From Thermosediminibacteraceae bacterium (GTDB lineage Bacteria > Bacillota > Thermosediminibacteria > Thermosediminibacterales > Thermosediminibacteraceae): a stretch of 49,771 bases of DNA. A model generated the notes under the pieces. It searched no databases. It had not been told where the DNA came from and saw nothing but the letters and a program-made list of their open reading frames with translations. The first letter of the stretch is position 1. The number at the start of each line of letters is the position of its first letter. Positions 18,163-25,929 of the stretch are shown piece after piece. The translations under genes and the position numbers were made by a program. Where the stretch lies: positions 1 through 49,771 of the forward strand of contig JAKKUQ010000011.1 of NCBI GenBank assembly GCA_021890755.1, written 5' to 3'.

Positions 18163-20031
18163 ATGGGGGAGCGCTTGGGGAATTTTTATAAGTTTAAGAA
18201 AACCTTATTTTTAATGGCTACTCTTGATGCCGCAATAATTAATTTATCGCTTTATTTGTCTTTTTACTTGAGGTTCGACGGGTTTATACCCGGCCAGTAT
18301 TTTACAAAATACGCAAATTCGTGGCCTGAAGTTACGGGTATTTGCCTTGTAACTTTCGTTATTTTCAATCTTTATGGTAGGCTTTGGAAATTTGCAAGCG
18401 TAGGAGAACTCATTTCAATTATTTCAGCAACATCGGTAGCCACAATGGCGGTGCTTGTTTACACTTTTATGATCAATAATGCTTACCCGCGCAGTATATA
18501 TATTATTTTTTGGCTTTTATTGACAGGTTTTATAGGATTTTCCAGGCTCGTCTTGAGGGCATCGAACGATTTTACTGAAACATTTAAAAAAATGAAAAAT
18601 GGCAAGAAAAGAGTGCTCATTGTCGGTGCTGGGCATGCCGGCTCTTTGGTAATAAAGGAATTCAAGCAGAACCCGGAACTTGAAATGATTCCCGTTGGAA
18701 TTATAGATGATGATAAGTCAAAGCATGGATTAAGCATATACGGTGTAAGAGTGCTGGGTGGAAGGGAAAAGATTCCTTATATTGTAGAAACCAAAAAAGT
18801 AGAAGAAATAATCATAGCAATGCCCTCGGTAGACAGAAGAGAAGTGAAAAAAATAGCCGATATTTGTTCGGCCACTAAATGTAAGGTAAAAATTGTGCCG
18901 GGTATATATGAGCTGTTGAACGGAAAGGTCGACGTAAGAAAGATAAGAGACATCCGGATAGAAGACCTCTTAGGTAGAGAACCGGTACGTATAAATATGG
19001 AGGAGGCTAAGAAATATCTCAAAGGCAAGAAAGTTTTGGTAACCGGCGCCGGCGGTTCTATAGGTTCGGAGCTTGTAAGGCAGGTGGCCCGGTTTGAGCC
19101 AGAGCTGCTATTGCTTTTTGATATAAGCGAAAACAATATTTTCGACCTTGAACATCAGCTTAAAACATATTTCCCTAAACAAAAGTACATACCAATTATA
19201 GGAAGCATCAGGGACGTGGCGAAAGTGGAGGCTGTCATGGCAAAATACAGGCCTGATGTGGTGTTCCACGCAGCTGCGCATAAGCACGTGCCGCTTATGG
19301 AGCTAAATCCTATGGAGGCCATAAAAAACAACGTATTCGGTACTCTTTATGTAGCAGAGGCAGCTAAAAAATATAAAGCGGAACGGTTTATATTGATATC
19401 CACAGACAAAGCCGTAAATCCCAAAAATGTAATGGGGGCTTCCAAAAGGGTTGCTGAAATTATAATCCAGATGATGGCAAAAAGCGGTGACACTCGGTTT
19501 GCCGCGGTGAGGTTTGGAAATGTGCTGGGAAGCGCAGGTAGTGTAATTCCGCTTTTCAAAAAGCAAATAGAAGCAGGGGGGCCTGTTACGGTTACCCACC
19601 CGGAAGTGACTCGCTATTTTATGACGATTCCCGAAGCCGTACAGCTTGTAATTCAGGCGGGTGCCATGGCCGAAGGGGGCGAGATATTCGTTCTTGACAT
19701 GGGAGAACCCGTGAAAATCTTGGACCTTGCAACGGAAATGATAAAGCTGAGCGGTTTAGAACCTGGGAAGGATATAAAAATAGAGTTCATAGGCCTAAGG
19801 CCAGGAGAAAAGCTCCACGAAGAACTTTTCTACGATAAGGAAGATGTGATAAAAACGCAGTGCGAAAAGATTTACCTTGCAAAAACCAGCAGCAGCTATT
19901 CGGAGTTCAAAAAAGAACTGGAGAATTTGAAAAATATTTTTTTGGCTTCAAATAAAGAGCTGCAAAAGCTGATTGAAAGGTTTGAAGAGCAATTTTTAAC
20001 TCGAGAGGAGAAAAAAGTCACGGTTATTTAG
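18163..20031 (+). CDS. pglF: Membrane-bound UDP-GlcNAc 4,6-dehydratase (PglF/CapD-like)
   Basis: The 622-residue protein has four N-terminal membrane helices (about residues 12-130) and a first nucleotide-binding domain (VLIVGAGHAGSLVI). The catalytic short-chain dehydrogenase domain starts near residue 290 (VLVTGAGGSIGSELVRQ), with STDKAVNPKNVMGASKR holding the active-site Thr/Asp/Lys. It makes UDP-2-acetamido-2,6-dideoxy-4-hexulose, the substrate for the PglE-like aminotransferase. The order PglC, D, E, F is therefore complete. The last residues are a charged helix. A strong terminator follows, closing the cluster. Confidence 0.92.
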   Translation: MGERLGNFYKFKKTLFLMATLDAAIINLSLYLSFYLRFDGFIPGQYFTKYANSWPEVTGICLVTFVIFNLYGRLWKFASVGELISIISATSVATMAVLVYTFMINNAYPRSIYIIFWLLLTGFIGFSRLVLRASNDFTETFKKMKNGKKRVLIVGAGHAGSLVIKEFKQNPELEMIPVGIIDDDKSKHGLSIYGVRVLGGREKIPYIVETKKVEEIIIAMPSVDRREVKKIADICSATKCKVKIVPGIYELLNGKVDVRKIRDIRIEDLLGREPVRINMEEAKKYLKGKKVLVTGAGGSIGSELVRQVARFEPELLLLFDISENNIFDLEHQLKTYFPKQKYIPIIGSIRDVAKVEAVMAKYRPDVVFHAAAHKHVPLMELNPMEAIKNNVFGTLYVAEAAKKYKAERFILISTDKAVNPKNVMGASKRVAEIIIQMMAKSGDTRFAAVRFGNVLGSAGSVIPLFKKQIEAGGPVTVTHPEVTRYFMTIPEAVQLVIQAGAMAEGGEIFVLDMGEPVKILDLATEMIKLSGLEPGKDIKIEFIGLRPGEKLHEELFYDKEDVIKTQCEKIYLAKTSSSYSEFKKELENLKNIFLASNKELQKLIERFEEQFLTREEKKVTVI

Positions 20032-20064
20032 ATACATAGATTATCTAAAAAGCCAAGAAAAACG

Positions 20065-20092
20065 AGCCGCGCAAAAAAAGCGCGGCTTTTTA
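20065..20092 (+). terminator. Rho-independent terminator of the polysaccharide cluster
   Basis: The perfect 8-bp arms AGCCGCGC and GCGCGGCT, with an A7 loop, run into TTTTTAT. It lies 33 bp after the pglF-like stop. The A-rich loop and neighbouring bases would also serve the convergent XRE gene on the minus strand only weakly. Confidence 0.9.
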
Positions 20093-20111
20093 TTTCCGGT
20101 TGGCTTTTATC

Positions 20112-20414
20112 TTATTTTAGTGATTTAAGAAATTCGCTTAAAAGCTTCACTTGTTCCGGTTTAAAATTTCTTAGTGTCTCAACTAATTCTTTTAGTTCAG
20201 GGCTCATAGGGGTGGAAGGGATTTCATCCAGCAATTCGGATATTTTTAAATTAAAAGCCTTTGAAATTTTGAGTATAATATCAACGGTAGGTCGTTTGAG
20301 ACCTCTTTCAATTTCCGAAAGATATGAAGCCGATATGCCTGCAGCTTGAGCAAATTCTTTTCTAGACATTTTCATTTTTTGACGCATTTCTTTTATTTTA
20401 GCACCTATATCCAT
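20112..20414 (-). CDS. XRE-family transcriptional regulator
   Basis: The 100-residue DNA-binding protein has an N-terminal helix-turn-helix (IGAKIKEMRQKMKMSRKEFAQAAGISASYLSEIERGLKRPTVDIILKI, about residues 3-50) and a short helical tail that may dimerise (PELKELVETLRNFKPEQVKLLSEF). The ATG at 20414 (minus strand) is preferred to a longer start because GGAGAG lies at 20423-20428 just upstream of it. A predicted minus-strand promoter with an operator-like site at its start point precedes the gene, so it probably represses itself. It likely also controls the divergent PTS operon through the paired sites near 20521-20578. Confidence 0.88.
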   Translation of the reverse strand: MDIGAKIKEMRQKMKMSRKEFAQAAGISASYLSEIERGLKRPTVDIILKISKAFNLKISELLDEIPSTPMSPELKELVETLRNFKPEQVKLLSEFLKSLK

Positions 20415-20432
20415 CAAAACTCTCTCCTTTAT

Positions 20433-20444
20433 ATGCCATAGCAT
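20433..20444. promoter_or_regulatory. Putative XRE operator O1 on its own promoter
   Basis: ATGCCATAGCAT is a near copy (one change) of the ATGCTATAGCAT-type half-sites at 20521-20578. It lies immediately downstream of the predicted minus-strand -10 box, at the expected transcription start, which suggests self-repression. Confidence 0.55.
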
Positions 20445-20448
20445 AACT

Positions 20449-20477
20449 ATAATACTACATGAAAATTAAAATATCAA
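20449..20477 (-). promoter_or_regulatory. Predicted sigma-A promoter of the XRE gene
   Basis: Read on the minus strand, TTGATA (20472-20477) and TATTAT (20449-20454) are separated by exactly 17 bp, upstream of the XRE ribosome-binding site. Confidence 0.65.
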
Positions 20478-20520
20478 GAAATTTAAAGAAATCGAGAGAA
20501 AATGAAAGGAATATAGATAT

Positions 20521-20578
20521 AATAATACGCTATAGCATCTAATAATATTTGATTAATTATATGCTATAGCGTATTATT
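20521..20578. promoter_or_regulatory. Perfect 18-bp inverted repeat, operator pair for the PTS operon
   Basis: The arm at 20521-20538 (AATAATACGCTATAGCAT) and the arm at 20561-20578 are perfect reverse complements, 22 bp apart. Each arm also contains the 8-bp palindrome GCTATAGC. Centre-to-centre distance is 40 bp, close to four helical turns. The right arm covers the -10 box of the predicted PTS promoter. The layout fits cooperative binding by a dimeric HTH protein, most simply the XRE product encoded next to it. Confidence 0.7.
20549..20577 (+). promoter_or_regulatory. Predicted sigma-A promoter of the PTS operon
   Basis: TTGATT (20549-20554) and TATTAT (20572-20577) stand 17 bp apart, 40 bp before the EIIA start. 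The -10 box and part of the spacer lie inside the right arm of the inverted repeat, so occupation of that arm should block RNA polymerase. Confidence 0.65.
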
Positions 20579-20617
20579 ATTTTTGAGCTTATTTAGGTTT
20601 AGAGGAGGTGAAATTTT

Positions 20618-21040
20618 TTGCCTGGAATAGTGCTTGTATCGCACGGAAATTTAGCGGTGGCGCTTTTGAAAACTGTTGAAATGATAATGGGCCAGCATGA
20701 TGGAATAGAGGCTGTGGGGTTGCACGCTGGTGAAGGAATGGAGTCCTTTCGAGAAAGGGTCAGGGAGGCTGTATTGAAAGTATATGACGGAGAGGGCGTG
20801 CTTATTTTTGCCGACTTGTTCGGCGGCACTCCTTTTAATTCGTGCGCAGGGCTTATCGCAACCAGGGAAATTACAATCCCTCTGGATATAGTGACCGGCA
20901 TGAATTTGCCAATGGTTATAGAAGCGTGTACACATAAAAGGAAAAAAAGTTTAAAAGAATTGGTCGAAGCTGTAAAATCCGTAGCTGTATCCGGTATAAA
21001 GTTTTATTCCGATTTGATGGGAGGGAAAATTTTTGGTTGA
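20618..21040 (+). CDS. PTS mannose/fructose/sorbose-family EIIA component
   Basis: The 140-residue cytosolic phosphocarrier has the phosphorylated histidine His9 in PGIVLVSHGNLA, then ADLFGGTPFNSCAGL, the conserved core of the EIIA-Man fold. It takes phosphate from HPr and passes it to EIIB, encoded next. The TTG at 20618 is chosen because AGAGGAGGTGA lies about 7 bp before it and the family N-terminus begins there. It is the first gene of an operon of six. Confidence 0.93.
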   Translation: MPGIVLVSHGNLAVALLKTVEMIMGQHDGIEAVGLHAGEGMESFRERVREAVLKVYDGEGVLIFADLFGGTPFNSCAGLIATREITIPLDIVTGMNLPMVIEACTHKRKKSLKELVEAVKSVAVSGIKFYSDLMGGKIFG

Positions 21041-21509
21041 TATCCGGTTAGTGAGGATTGACGACCGGCTAATTCACGGACAGATTACTTCCGCGTGGAT
21101 TTCTGACCTTGGAGTCGATACCATCGTGGTGGCTGACGATGGAACGGTAAAGGACGACCTGCAAAGGATGATGCTGGAGATGGCAACGCCGCCAAATATA
21201 ATTTTAAAAATATTCGGTGTTGAGGATGCTGCAGCATTTTTGCAAAATCCAGAAAATTCGGGAAGGGCGCTGGTGCTGGTAAAAGGCCCAGCCCAGGCCT
21301 TAGCGCTGGTGAAAAAGGGAATTTTTGTAAAATCAATAAATATCGGTAATCTCAGCATGCATCCAGCGAAAAGGAAGGTTTTCAAATCCATATGGGTGGG
21401 GGATGACGATATATCGAATTTTAAAGAATTGGATTCCTTTGGTATAGAACTGGAGGTGAGAGTTGTACCTAGCGATAGGCCGATTCCGCTTTTTTCATTA
21501 ATTAAATGA
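21033..21509 (+). CDS. PTS mannose/fructose/sorbose-family EIIB component
   Basis: The 158-residue protein shows the phosphorylated His15 in VRIDDRLIHGQITSAW, the signature of EIIB of the mannose family. It transfers phosphate to the sugar while it passes through EIIC/EIID. TTG 21033 overlaps the end of the EIIA gene by 8 bp and has GGGAGGG upstream, so the two subunits are translated together as separate chains. The sugar cannot be deduced; mannose-family systems carry mannose, sorbose, fructose, N-acetylgalactosamine, glucosaminates and others. Confidence 0.93.
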   Translation: MVDIRLVRIDDRLIHGQITSAWISDLGVDTIVVADDGTVKDDLQRMMLEMATPPNIILKIFGVEDAAAFLQNPENSGRALVLVKGPAQALALVKKGIFVKSINIGNLSMHPAKRKVFKSIWVGDDDISNFKELDSFGIELEVRVVPSDRPIPLFSLIK

Positions 21510-21527
21510 AAGGGGATAGATTGCGCG

Positions 21528-22280
21528 ATGTTTCTGAAGGCATTACTGGTAGCCCTTTGGGTGACCTGGGGTCTTATTGACGAACAGACCTTTCAATTTC
21601 AGACGACGCGCCCTATTATAACTGGGCCTGTGGTGGGACTTATTCTTGGAGACGTAAAAACAGGCCTGCTGGTGGGGGCTACGGTGGAACTTATGTTCCT
21701 TGCAGTGGTTTTTGTTGGAACGGCGGTACCGCCGGACCCGACGCTGAGTTCGGCTATTGCCACAGCTTTTGCAATATTGACGGGCAAGGGAGCCGATATA
21801 GCCGTTGCTACGGCCCTTCCGGTGGCGTTGATTGGTCAGGTTGTGACAACTCTCCAGTATACCGTCGTCAATGTATTTTTCCTGCATCGCGGGGACAAAT
21901 ATGCCGCAGAAGGGAATCTTAGAGGTTTGACGCTGATGAATACACTGCCTCTTTTGATGAATTTCATTTTTTACGGGCTTCCAGCATTTCTTGCGGTGTA
22001 CTACGGCCCAACCTTCGTTAAGCCTTATATCGATATGATTCCGGCAAAAATAATCCAGGGCCTTGCTGCGGGTGGCGGAATGATCGGTGCAGTTGGATTT
22101 GCCCTCTTGCTAAAGTCGATAAAAGCGCTATATCTTTGGCCGTATTTTGCAATAGGTTTTATAGCGTCGGCGTATTTGAAAATAAATATTTTGGGCATAG
22201 GTCTTTTGGCCATAACCGCTGCGGCACTCCATTCTCATTTTATGGGAAGTCAAAAGTACGTGGAGAGCCCACGGATGTGA
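21528..22280 (+). CDS. PTS mannose/fructose/sorbose-family EIIC component
   Basis: The 250-residue membrane channel subunit has about seven hydrophobic segments. The family motif region runs through RPIITGPVVGLILGDVKTGLLVGATVELMFLAVVFVGTAVPPDPTLSSAIATAF. It forms the sugar pathway with EIID. It lies 18 bp after EIIB with AAAGGGGA as ribosome site. The second membrane subunit follows 14 bp later. Confidence 0.93.
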   Translation: MFLKALLVALWVTWGLIDEQTFQFQTTRPIITGPVVGLILGDVKTGLLVGATVELMFLAVVFVGTAVPPDPTLSSAIATAFAILTGKGADIAVATALPVALIGQVVTTLQYTVVNVFFLHRGDKYAAEGNLRGLTLMNTLPLLMNFIFYGLPAFLAVYYGPTFVKPYIDMIPAKIIQGLAAGGGMIGAVGFALLLKSIKALYLWPYFAIGFIASAYLKINILGIGLLAITAAALHSHFMGSQKYVESPRM

Positions 22281-22294
22281 GGGGAGAGGTTAGT

Positions 22295-23119
22295 ATGACT
22301 GATGAGCGGTCTGCTGAAAGGTTGACAAGGAAAGATTTGTGGAGCATTTTTTTCAGGCAAATTTTTATCCGAAGTGCTCTTAACTTCGAGCGCCATCAAG
22401 CAATGGGCTTTGCAAACGCCATGATTCCCGTTATACGAAAGTATTATAAAACTCCAAAGGAGCGGGCGGAGGTTTTAAAACGCCATATGGAGCTTTTTCT
22501 GACGCAGCCCATGGTATCGGCAATACCCATAGGCATTGCTGCGGCAATGGAAGAACGATACGCTACAAAAAAAGATATAGATCCCGAAAGCATTAATGCC
22601 GTAAAGACAGCGCTGATGGGTCCTCTAGCTGCCTTGGGGGACAGCCTGATAAACGGCACCGCTAGGCCAATACTGGCCGGTTTTGCTGCGGCTTTGGCAA
22701 TGCAAGGAAGTATTATCGGACCTATAATATTTTTGATCGGTATGACAATAATTACTCTTGGGATTAGGTATTACGGAGTGTTCAAGGGTTACGAGCAGGG
22801 AGTGCGGATGGTAGCGGATCTTCAAAAATCGGGGCTTATAGCCAAGTTAACGGAGCTTGCCGGTGTGGCGGCGCTCGTAGTGATCGGCGGTTTTATCCCC
22901 CAGGTGGTAAATGTGAAAACCGTTGTCGCCTACAAAGCCGGCGATACGGTGATAAAACTTCAGGAGACGCTGGATGGCTTAATGCCCGGCGTTCTTCCCC
23001 TCGGCATTACGTTGATCATGTATTACCTGATGACTCGGAAGAAGGTATCTGCGGTAACTCTGATGTTCTTGCTCATGGTGCTCGGAGTTATAGGGGTTTA
23101 CCTTAATATACTTGGTTGA
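22295..23119 (+). CDS. PTS mannose/fructose/sorbose-family EIID component
   Basis: The 274-residue membrane subunit begins MTDERSAERLTRKDLWSIFFRQIFIRSALNFERHQAMGFANAMIPVI, the typical EIID N-terminus. GPLAALGDSLINGTARPILAG follows, with hydrophobic segments at the C-terminus. The open frame extends upstream to 22136 inside EIIC, but ATG 22295 has GGGGAGAGG in front of it and matches the family start. Together with EIIC it forms the transporter. Confidence 0.92.
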   Translation: MTDERSAERLTRKDLWSIFFRQIFIRSALNFERHQAMGFANAMIPVIRKYYKTPKERAEVLKRHMELFLTQPMVSAIPIGIAAAMEERYATKKDIDPESINAVKTALMGPLAALGDSLINGTARPILAGFAAALAMQGSIIGPIIFLIGMTIITLGIRYYGVFKGYEQGVRMVADLQKSGLIAKLTELAGVAALVVIGGFIPQVVNVKTVVAYKAGDTVIKLQETLDGLMPGVLPLGITLIMYYLMTRKKVSAVTLMFLLMVLGVIGVYLNILG

Positions 23120-23137
23120 TTAAAGAGGTGGAAAAAA

Positions 23138-23878
23138 ATGATATATGATTTTCACGTACATTTTGGTACCACCAGCCAGGGGAAAAAGTTCACTGTCGAT
23201 GACCTAATTTCGGCGATGGACTATTTCGGCATTGAAAAAGCGGGACTTTCGGTATTGGCAGGCGTAGATATGAGAGAGCAAAACGATACGGTGGCGGAAG
23301 CTGTGGCAAAATACCCTGACCGAATAGTCGGCTACGGGTATATAAATCCACGGGATCCAAAAGCCGTAGAGGAGGTTCACCGGTGCCTGAAGGACTTGAA
23401 CATGAAAGGAATAAAATTTCATTCGTGGAAGCACGGCTACTACCCGGACAACTGCCCGCAGCTGGATGAAGTTATAAAAGCCATCGAGCCTTATAAAGTC
23501 CCTATCCTGACCCATACGGGCACTGCGACGCTTAGCCTTCCGCAGCAATGGGCAACGGTGGCCGAAAAGCACCCGGATGTGACGTTTGTCTTTGCGCACA
23601 TAGGTTACTACGATTTCGGATACGGGTGCATCGAATGTGCGAAGAGACTGCCTAATATATACGTCGAGACCTCCGGCCAGCACGAATTGCCGGTGCTGGA
23701 AAAGGCCTTGCAGGATTTAGGTCCTGAAAGGATTATCTTCGGTTCCGACTGGCCGTATAAATACATAGGAAGCGAAATGGAAAAATTTAAAGCATTGACG
23801 TTAACCGATGAGATGAGGAAAGCCATCTTTTATCAGAACGCAAAAAAACTCTGGAGATTGGGAGATGAATTAGTTTGA
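23138..23878 (+). CDS. Amidohydrolase-family metal-dependent hydrolase
   Basis: The 246-residue TIM-barrel enzyme has the metal ligands HVH in IYDFHVHFG near the N-terminus. GIKFHSWKHGYYPDN, ILTHTGTA (His), FVFAHIGYYD (His) and IIFGSDWPYKY (the Asp of the active site) follow. This is the amidohydrolase-2 group, which contains decarboxylases, lactonases and deaminases. Its place between the PTS subunits and a BtpA/SgcQ-like gene suggests it processes the imported phosphorylated sugar or sugar acid. The exact reaction is not known. Confidence 0.85.
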   Translation: MIYDFHVHFGTTSQGKKFTVDDLISAMDYFGIEKAGLSVLAGVDMREQNDTVAEAVAKYPDRIVGYGYINPRDPKAVEEVHRCLKDLNMKGIKFHSWKHGYYPDNCPQLDEVIKAIEPYKVPILTHTGTATLSLPQQWATVAEKHPDVTFVFAHIGYYDFGYGCIECAKRLPNIYVETSGQHELPVLEKALQDLGPERIIFGSDWPYKYIGSEMEKFKALTLTDEMRKAIFYQNAKKLWRLGDELV

Positions 23879-24672
23879 AAAATTTTTACGATATTTTCCC
23901 GAGGAAAAAAATAGTTATCGGCATGGTACACCTAAAGCCGCTACCGGGTTCCCCGAACTTTGAAGGCGACTTAGAGCAGGTTTACGAAAGCGCCCTCCAG
24001 GATTTAAAGGCTATAGAAGCAGGCGGGGCCCACGGGGCCATAGTGGAGAATTTTTCCGATGTGCCCTATACCACCGAAAATTCTCTAGAGACAGTGCTTT
24101 CCATGACCGCAATAGTAGCTGGATTAAAGCGCGAAGCTACTATACCCATCGGTGTCAATTTTCAGTTCAACTGCGCAAAGGAGGAAATTGCGATAGCTTA
24201 TGTTTGCGGTGCGGAATTTATAAGGGTCGAGGCCTTTGTAGAAAACAGGATGGGACCTTTTGGGTTAACCCTTGCTAAGGCGCCAGAGCTTATGCGCTAC
24301 CGTGCCAAGTTGGGAGCAAAGACTTTGATTTTTGCGGATATAAATGTAAAGCACACCTATCCTATGACCAGCCAGGACCTTTCATTGGACCTGAAAGAAA
24401 CCGTCTCGGCGGGTGCAGACGCAATAATAGTGACGGGTTTGCAAACGGGACAGAACCCTTCTGTGGACGAAGTTAAGTTTGTAAAGCGATGTGCCCCTGA
24501 TGTTCCATTACTTGTCGGAAGTGGAGTAACCGCCGAAAATGTAAGTAGTTTGTTAGAATATGCGGATGGTATAATTGTTGGTTCTTATATTAAAAAAGAC
24601 GGTATAGTGAAAAATCCGGTGGATCCGGAAAGGGTCAGGCACCTGGTGGAGGAAGTAAAACGAATGAGATAA
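23875..24672 (+). CDS. BtpA/SgcQ-family TIM-barrel protein
   Basis: The 265-residue protein matches the BtpA family: IGMVHLKPLPGSPNFEGDLEQVYESALQDLKAIEAGGAHGAIVENFSD at the start, then FIRVEAFVENRMGPFG, and a C-terminal phosphate-binding pattern (LLVGSGVTAENV and ADGIIVGSYIKKDG). The family is named after a cyanobacterial photosystem I factor, but in enteric bacteria the member SgcQ lies in a sugar PTS operon, as here. A phosphosugar lyase or aldolase-like role is inferred. TTG 23875 overlaps the hydrolase stop by 4 bp, with GGGAG upstream. It ends the operon. Confidence 0.88.
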   Translation: MKNFYDIFPRKKIVIGMVHLKPLPGSPNFEGDLEQVYESALQDLKAIEAGGAHGAIVENFSDVPYTTENSLETVLSMTAIVAGLKREATIPIGVNFQFNCAKEEIAIAYVCGAEFIRVEAFVENRMGPFGLTLAKAPELMRYRAKLGAKTLIFADINVKHTYPMTSQDLSLDLKETVSAGADAIIVTGLQTGQNPSVDEVKFVKRCAPDVPLLVGSGVTAENVSSLLEYADGIIVGSYIKKDGIVKNPVDPERVRHLVEEVKRMR

Positions 24673-24678
24673 AATGGG

Positions 24679-24707
24679 AGCCCGCTCTTTGAGCGGGCTT
24701 TAAATTT
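24679..24707 (+). terminator. Rho-independent terminator of the PTS operon
   Basis: The 9-bp arms AGCCCGCTC and GAGCGGGCT with a TTT loop are followed by TTAAATTTT, seven bases after the BtpA-like stop. Confidence 0.88.
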
Positions 24708-24745
24708 TGGCTTTTTATTCTAAAAACGGTGCTTCTACCATCTGG

Positions 24746-24772
24746 GCTGTGCAGAAAAAGCACGGCTTTTTT
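24746..24772 (+). terminator. Second terminator-like hairpin
   Basis: The 7-bp arms GCTGTGC and GCACGGC with an A-rich loop (AGAAAAA) are followed by T6. It lies 40 bp after the operon terminator with no gene between them. It may back up the first terminator or be left from a lost gene. Confidence 0.7.
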
Positions 24773-24938
24773 ATATCTTAAACTTATTTTCTCTCGGTAA
24801 AAGAAGGAAAAATTGACTTATACGTTGAAGTTAAAGAAAGATGTGAAAAGTATGAGAATGAAGCCCTAAATGGAAGAAACATACGTAAAAATTGGGGACA
24901 AATGGGACCAAATCGAGTAGAAGGAGGTGAAAAAAAGA
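24773..24938 (+). other. Gap with a short coding-like remnant
   Basis: No intact gene is seen. One frame without a start codon reads VKEGKIDLYVEVKERCEKYEN and resembles a peptide encoded near 40.15-40.2 kb (VKGGKISLNVELNEKIE). It could be the worn end of a lost gene. The Shine-Dalgarno site AGGAGGTGA of the next gene lies at 24921-24929. Confidence 0.3.
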
Positions 24939-25878
24939 ATGATTATTGATGTGCCTCGGATTGAACATGGACTTGTAGAAAAAATGCAAGAACTTTTGGA
25001 TACTTTACCTGTATCGCATCCAAAACGCAAATTTATAGAAGCCGATCTTCATAAAATGTTAAGCGGAAATTCTGGAGAGAAAGATGTGGCTTATCACTTG
25101 CGTTTTTGGTACAAGGATGACCAGGATGTCGTTGTTGTCAATAATTTGCGGTTGGAATATAATGATCGTATCGCTCAAATTGACCATTTAGTAGCTGTGC
25201 CATCGGGGTTTTTGGTAATGGAAAGTAAGTCATTGCCGCAAAAAATTGTTATATCAGAGGAGGGCAATTGGTATCGGGTTAAATAATCCTATACCTCGAT
25301 TTACTAATATCGTTGTATTGACCAATCCTCTTACTGTTATAGAAAAACCGAAATCAAAGGATTATTACTACATAGTGAGAACAGACCAATTGCGTGCATT
25401 TATAGATAAGTCTAAATCTTTTTCTTGTCAAAAAAATTTGCCATCTCCAACTTCAATAATTCATGAAATAGTTAAATATCATAAGCCGGCAGCTATTGAT
25501 ATATACAAAAGATATAATATTGATCCCAAAGAAACGATGCCCATGAAAGAACGTATAAAATTTGACATAACAAAAAGAGTATACATTTGTGTCTTTTGTA
25601 ATAATCAGATGGTACTGCAAAAAAACAGAAATGGTTTATTCTGGGGTTGTTCTAATTATCCGCAGTGCAAAAATCTTGTACCTGCTGGCGTGGCAGCACA
25701 AGTAGGGAAAGAAACACGTGAAGAATATGTAAGAAAACAGAATTTCTTCACTGCCTTATTTAGCTCTCCACCTAAACTGTGTCCAGTTTGCGGAAACGTA
25801 TTGGAACTTAAAAAAGGAAGAAAAGGTGAGTATTGGGAGTGTTCGAGTAAACAATTATGTAATTATAAAAAATGGTAG
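24939..25878 (+). pseudogene. Broken NERD-domain protein with C-terminal zinc ribbons
   Basis: The first part (24939-25286, 115 residues from an ATG behind AGGAGGTGA) is a NERD nuclease-related domain: GEKDVAYHLRFWY, QIDHLVAVPSGFLVMESKS and WYRV before a stop. Coding continues in the +1 frame with NPIPRFTNIVVLTNP, and ends in two four-cysteine topoisomerase-type zinc ribbons (CVFC ... CSNYPQC, and CPVCG ... CSSKQLC) up to 25878. In intact relatives a longer linker joins these parts, so a deletion with frameshift near 25285 is likely. NERD proteins are thought to handle DNA. Two separate polypeptides remain possible, but no ribosome site precedes the second part. Confidence 0.75.
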
Positions 25879-25929
25879 TAACAAAAGAAATCAAAATTAA
25901 TCTCGGATCTAGAGAGGAGAATTTGGGAT

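Noticed and set aside
22136-22294. N-terminal extension of EIID into the EIIC gene
   Set aside because: The extension lies wholly within EIIC, and the ribosome site and family start are at 22295.
24746-24772. Hidden small RNA gene between the two terminators behind the PTS operon
   Set aside because: Only 40 bp separate the hairpins and no promoter is visible between them.
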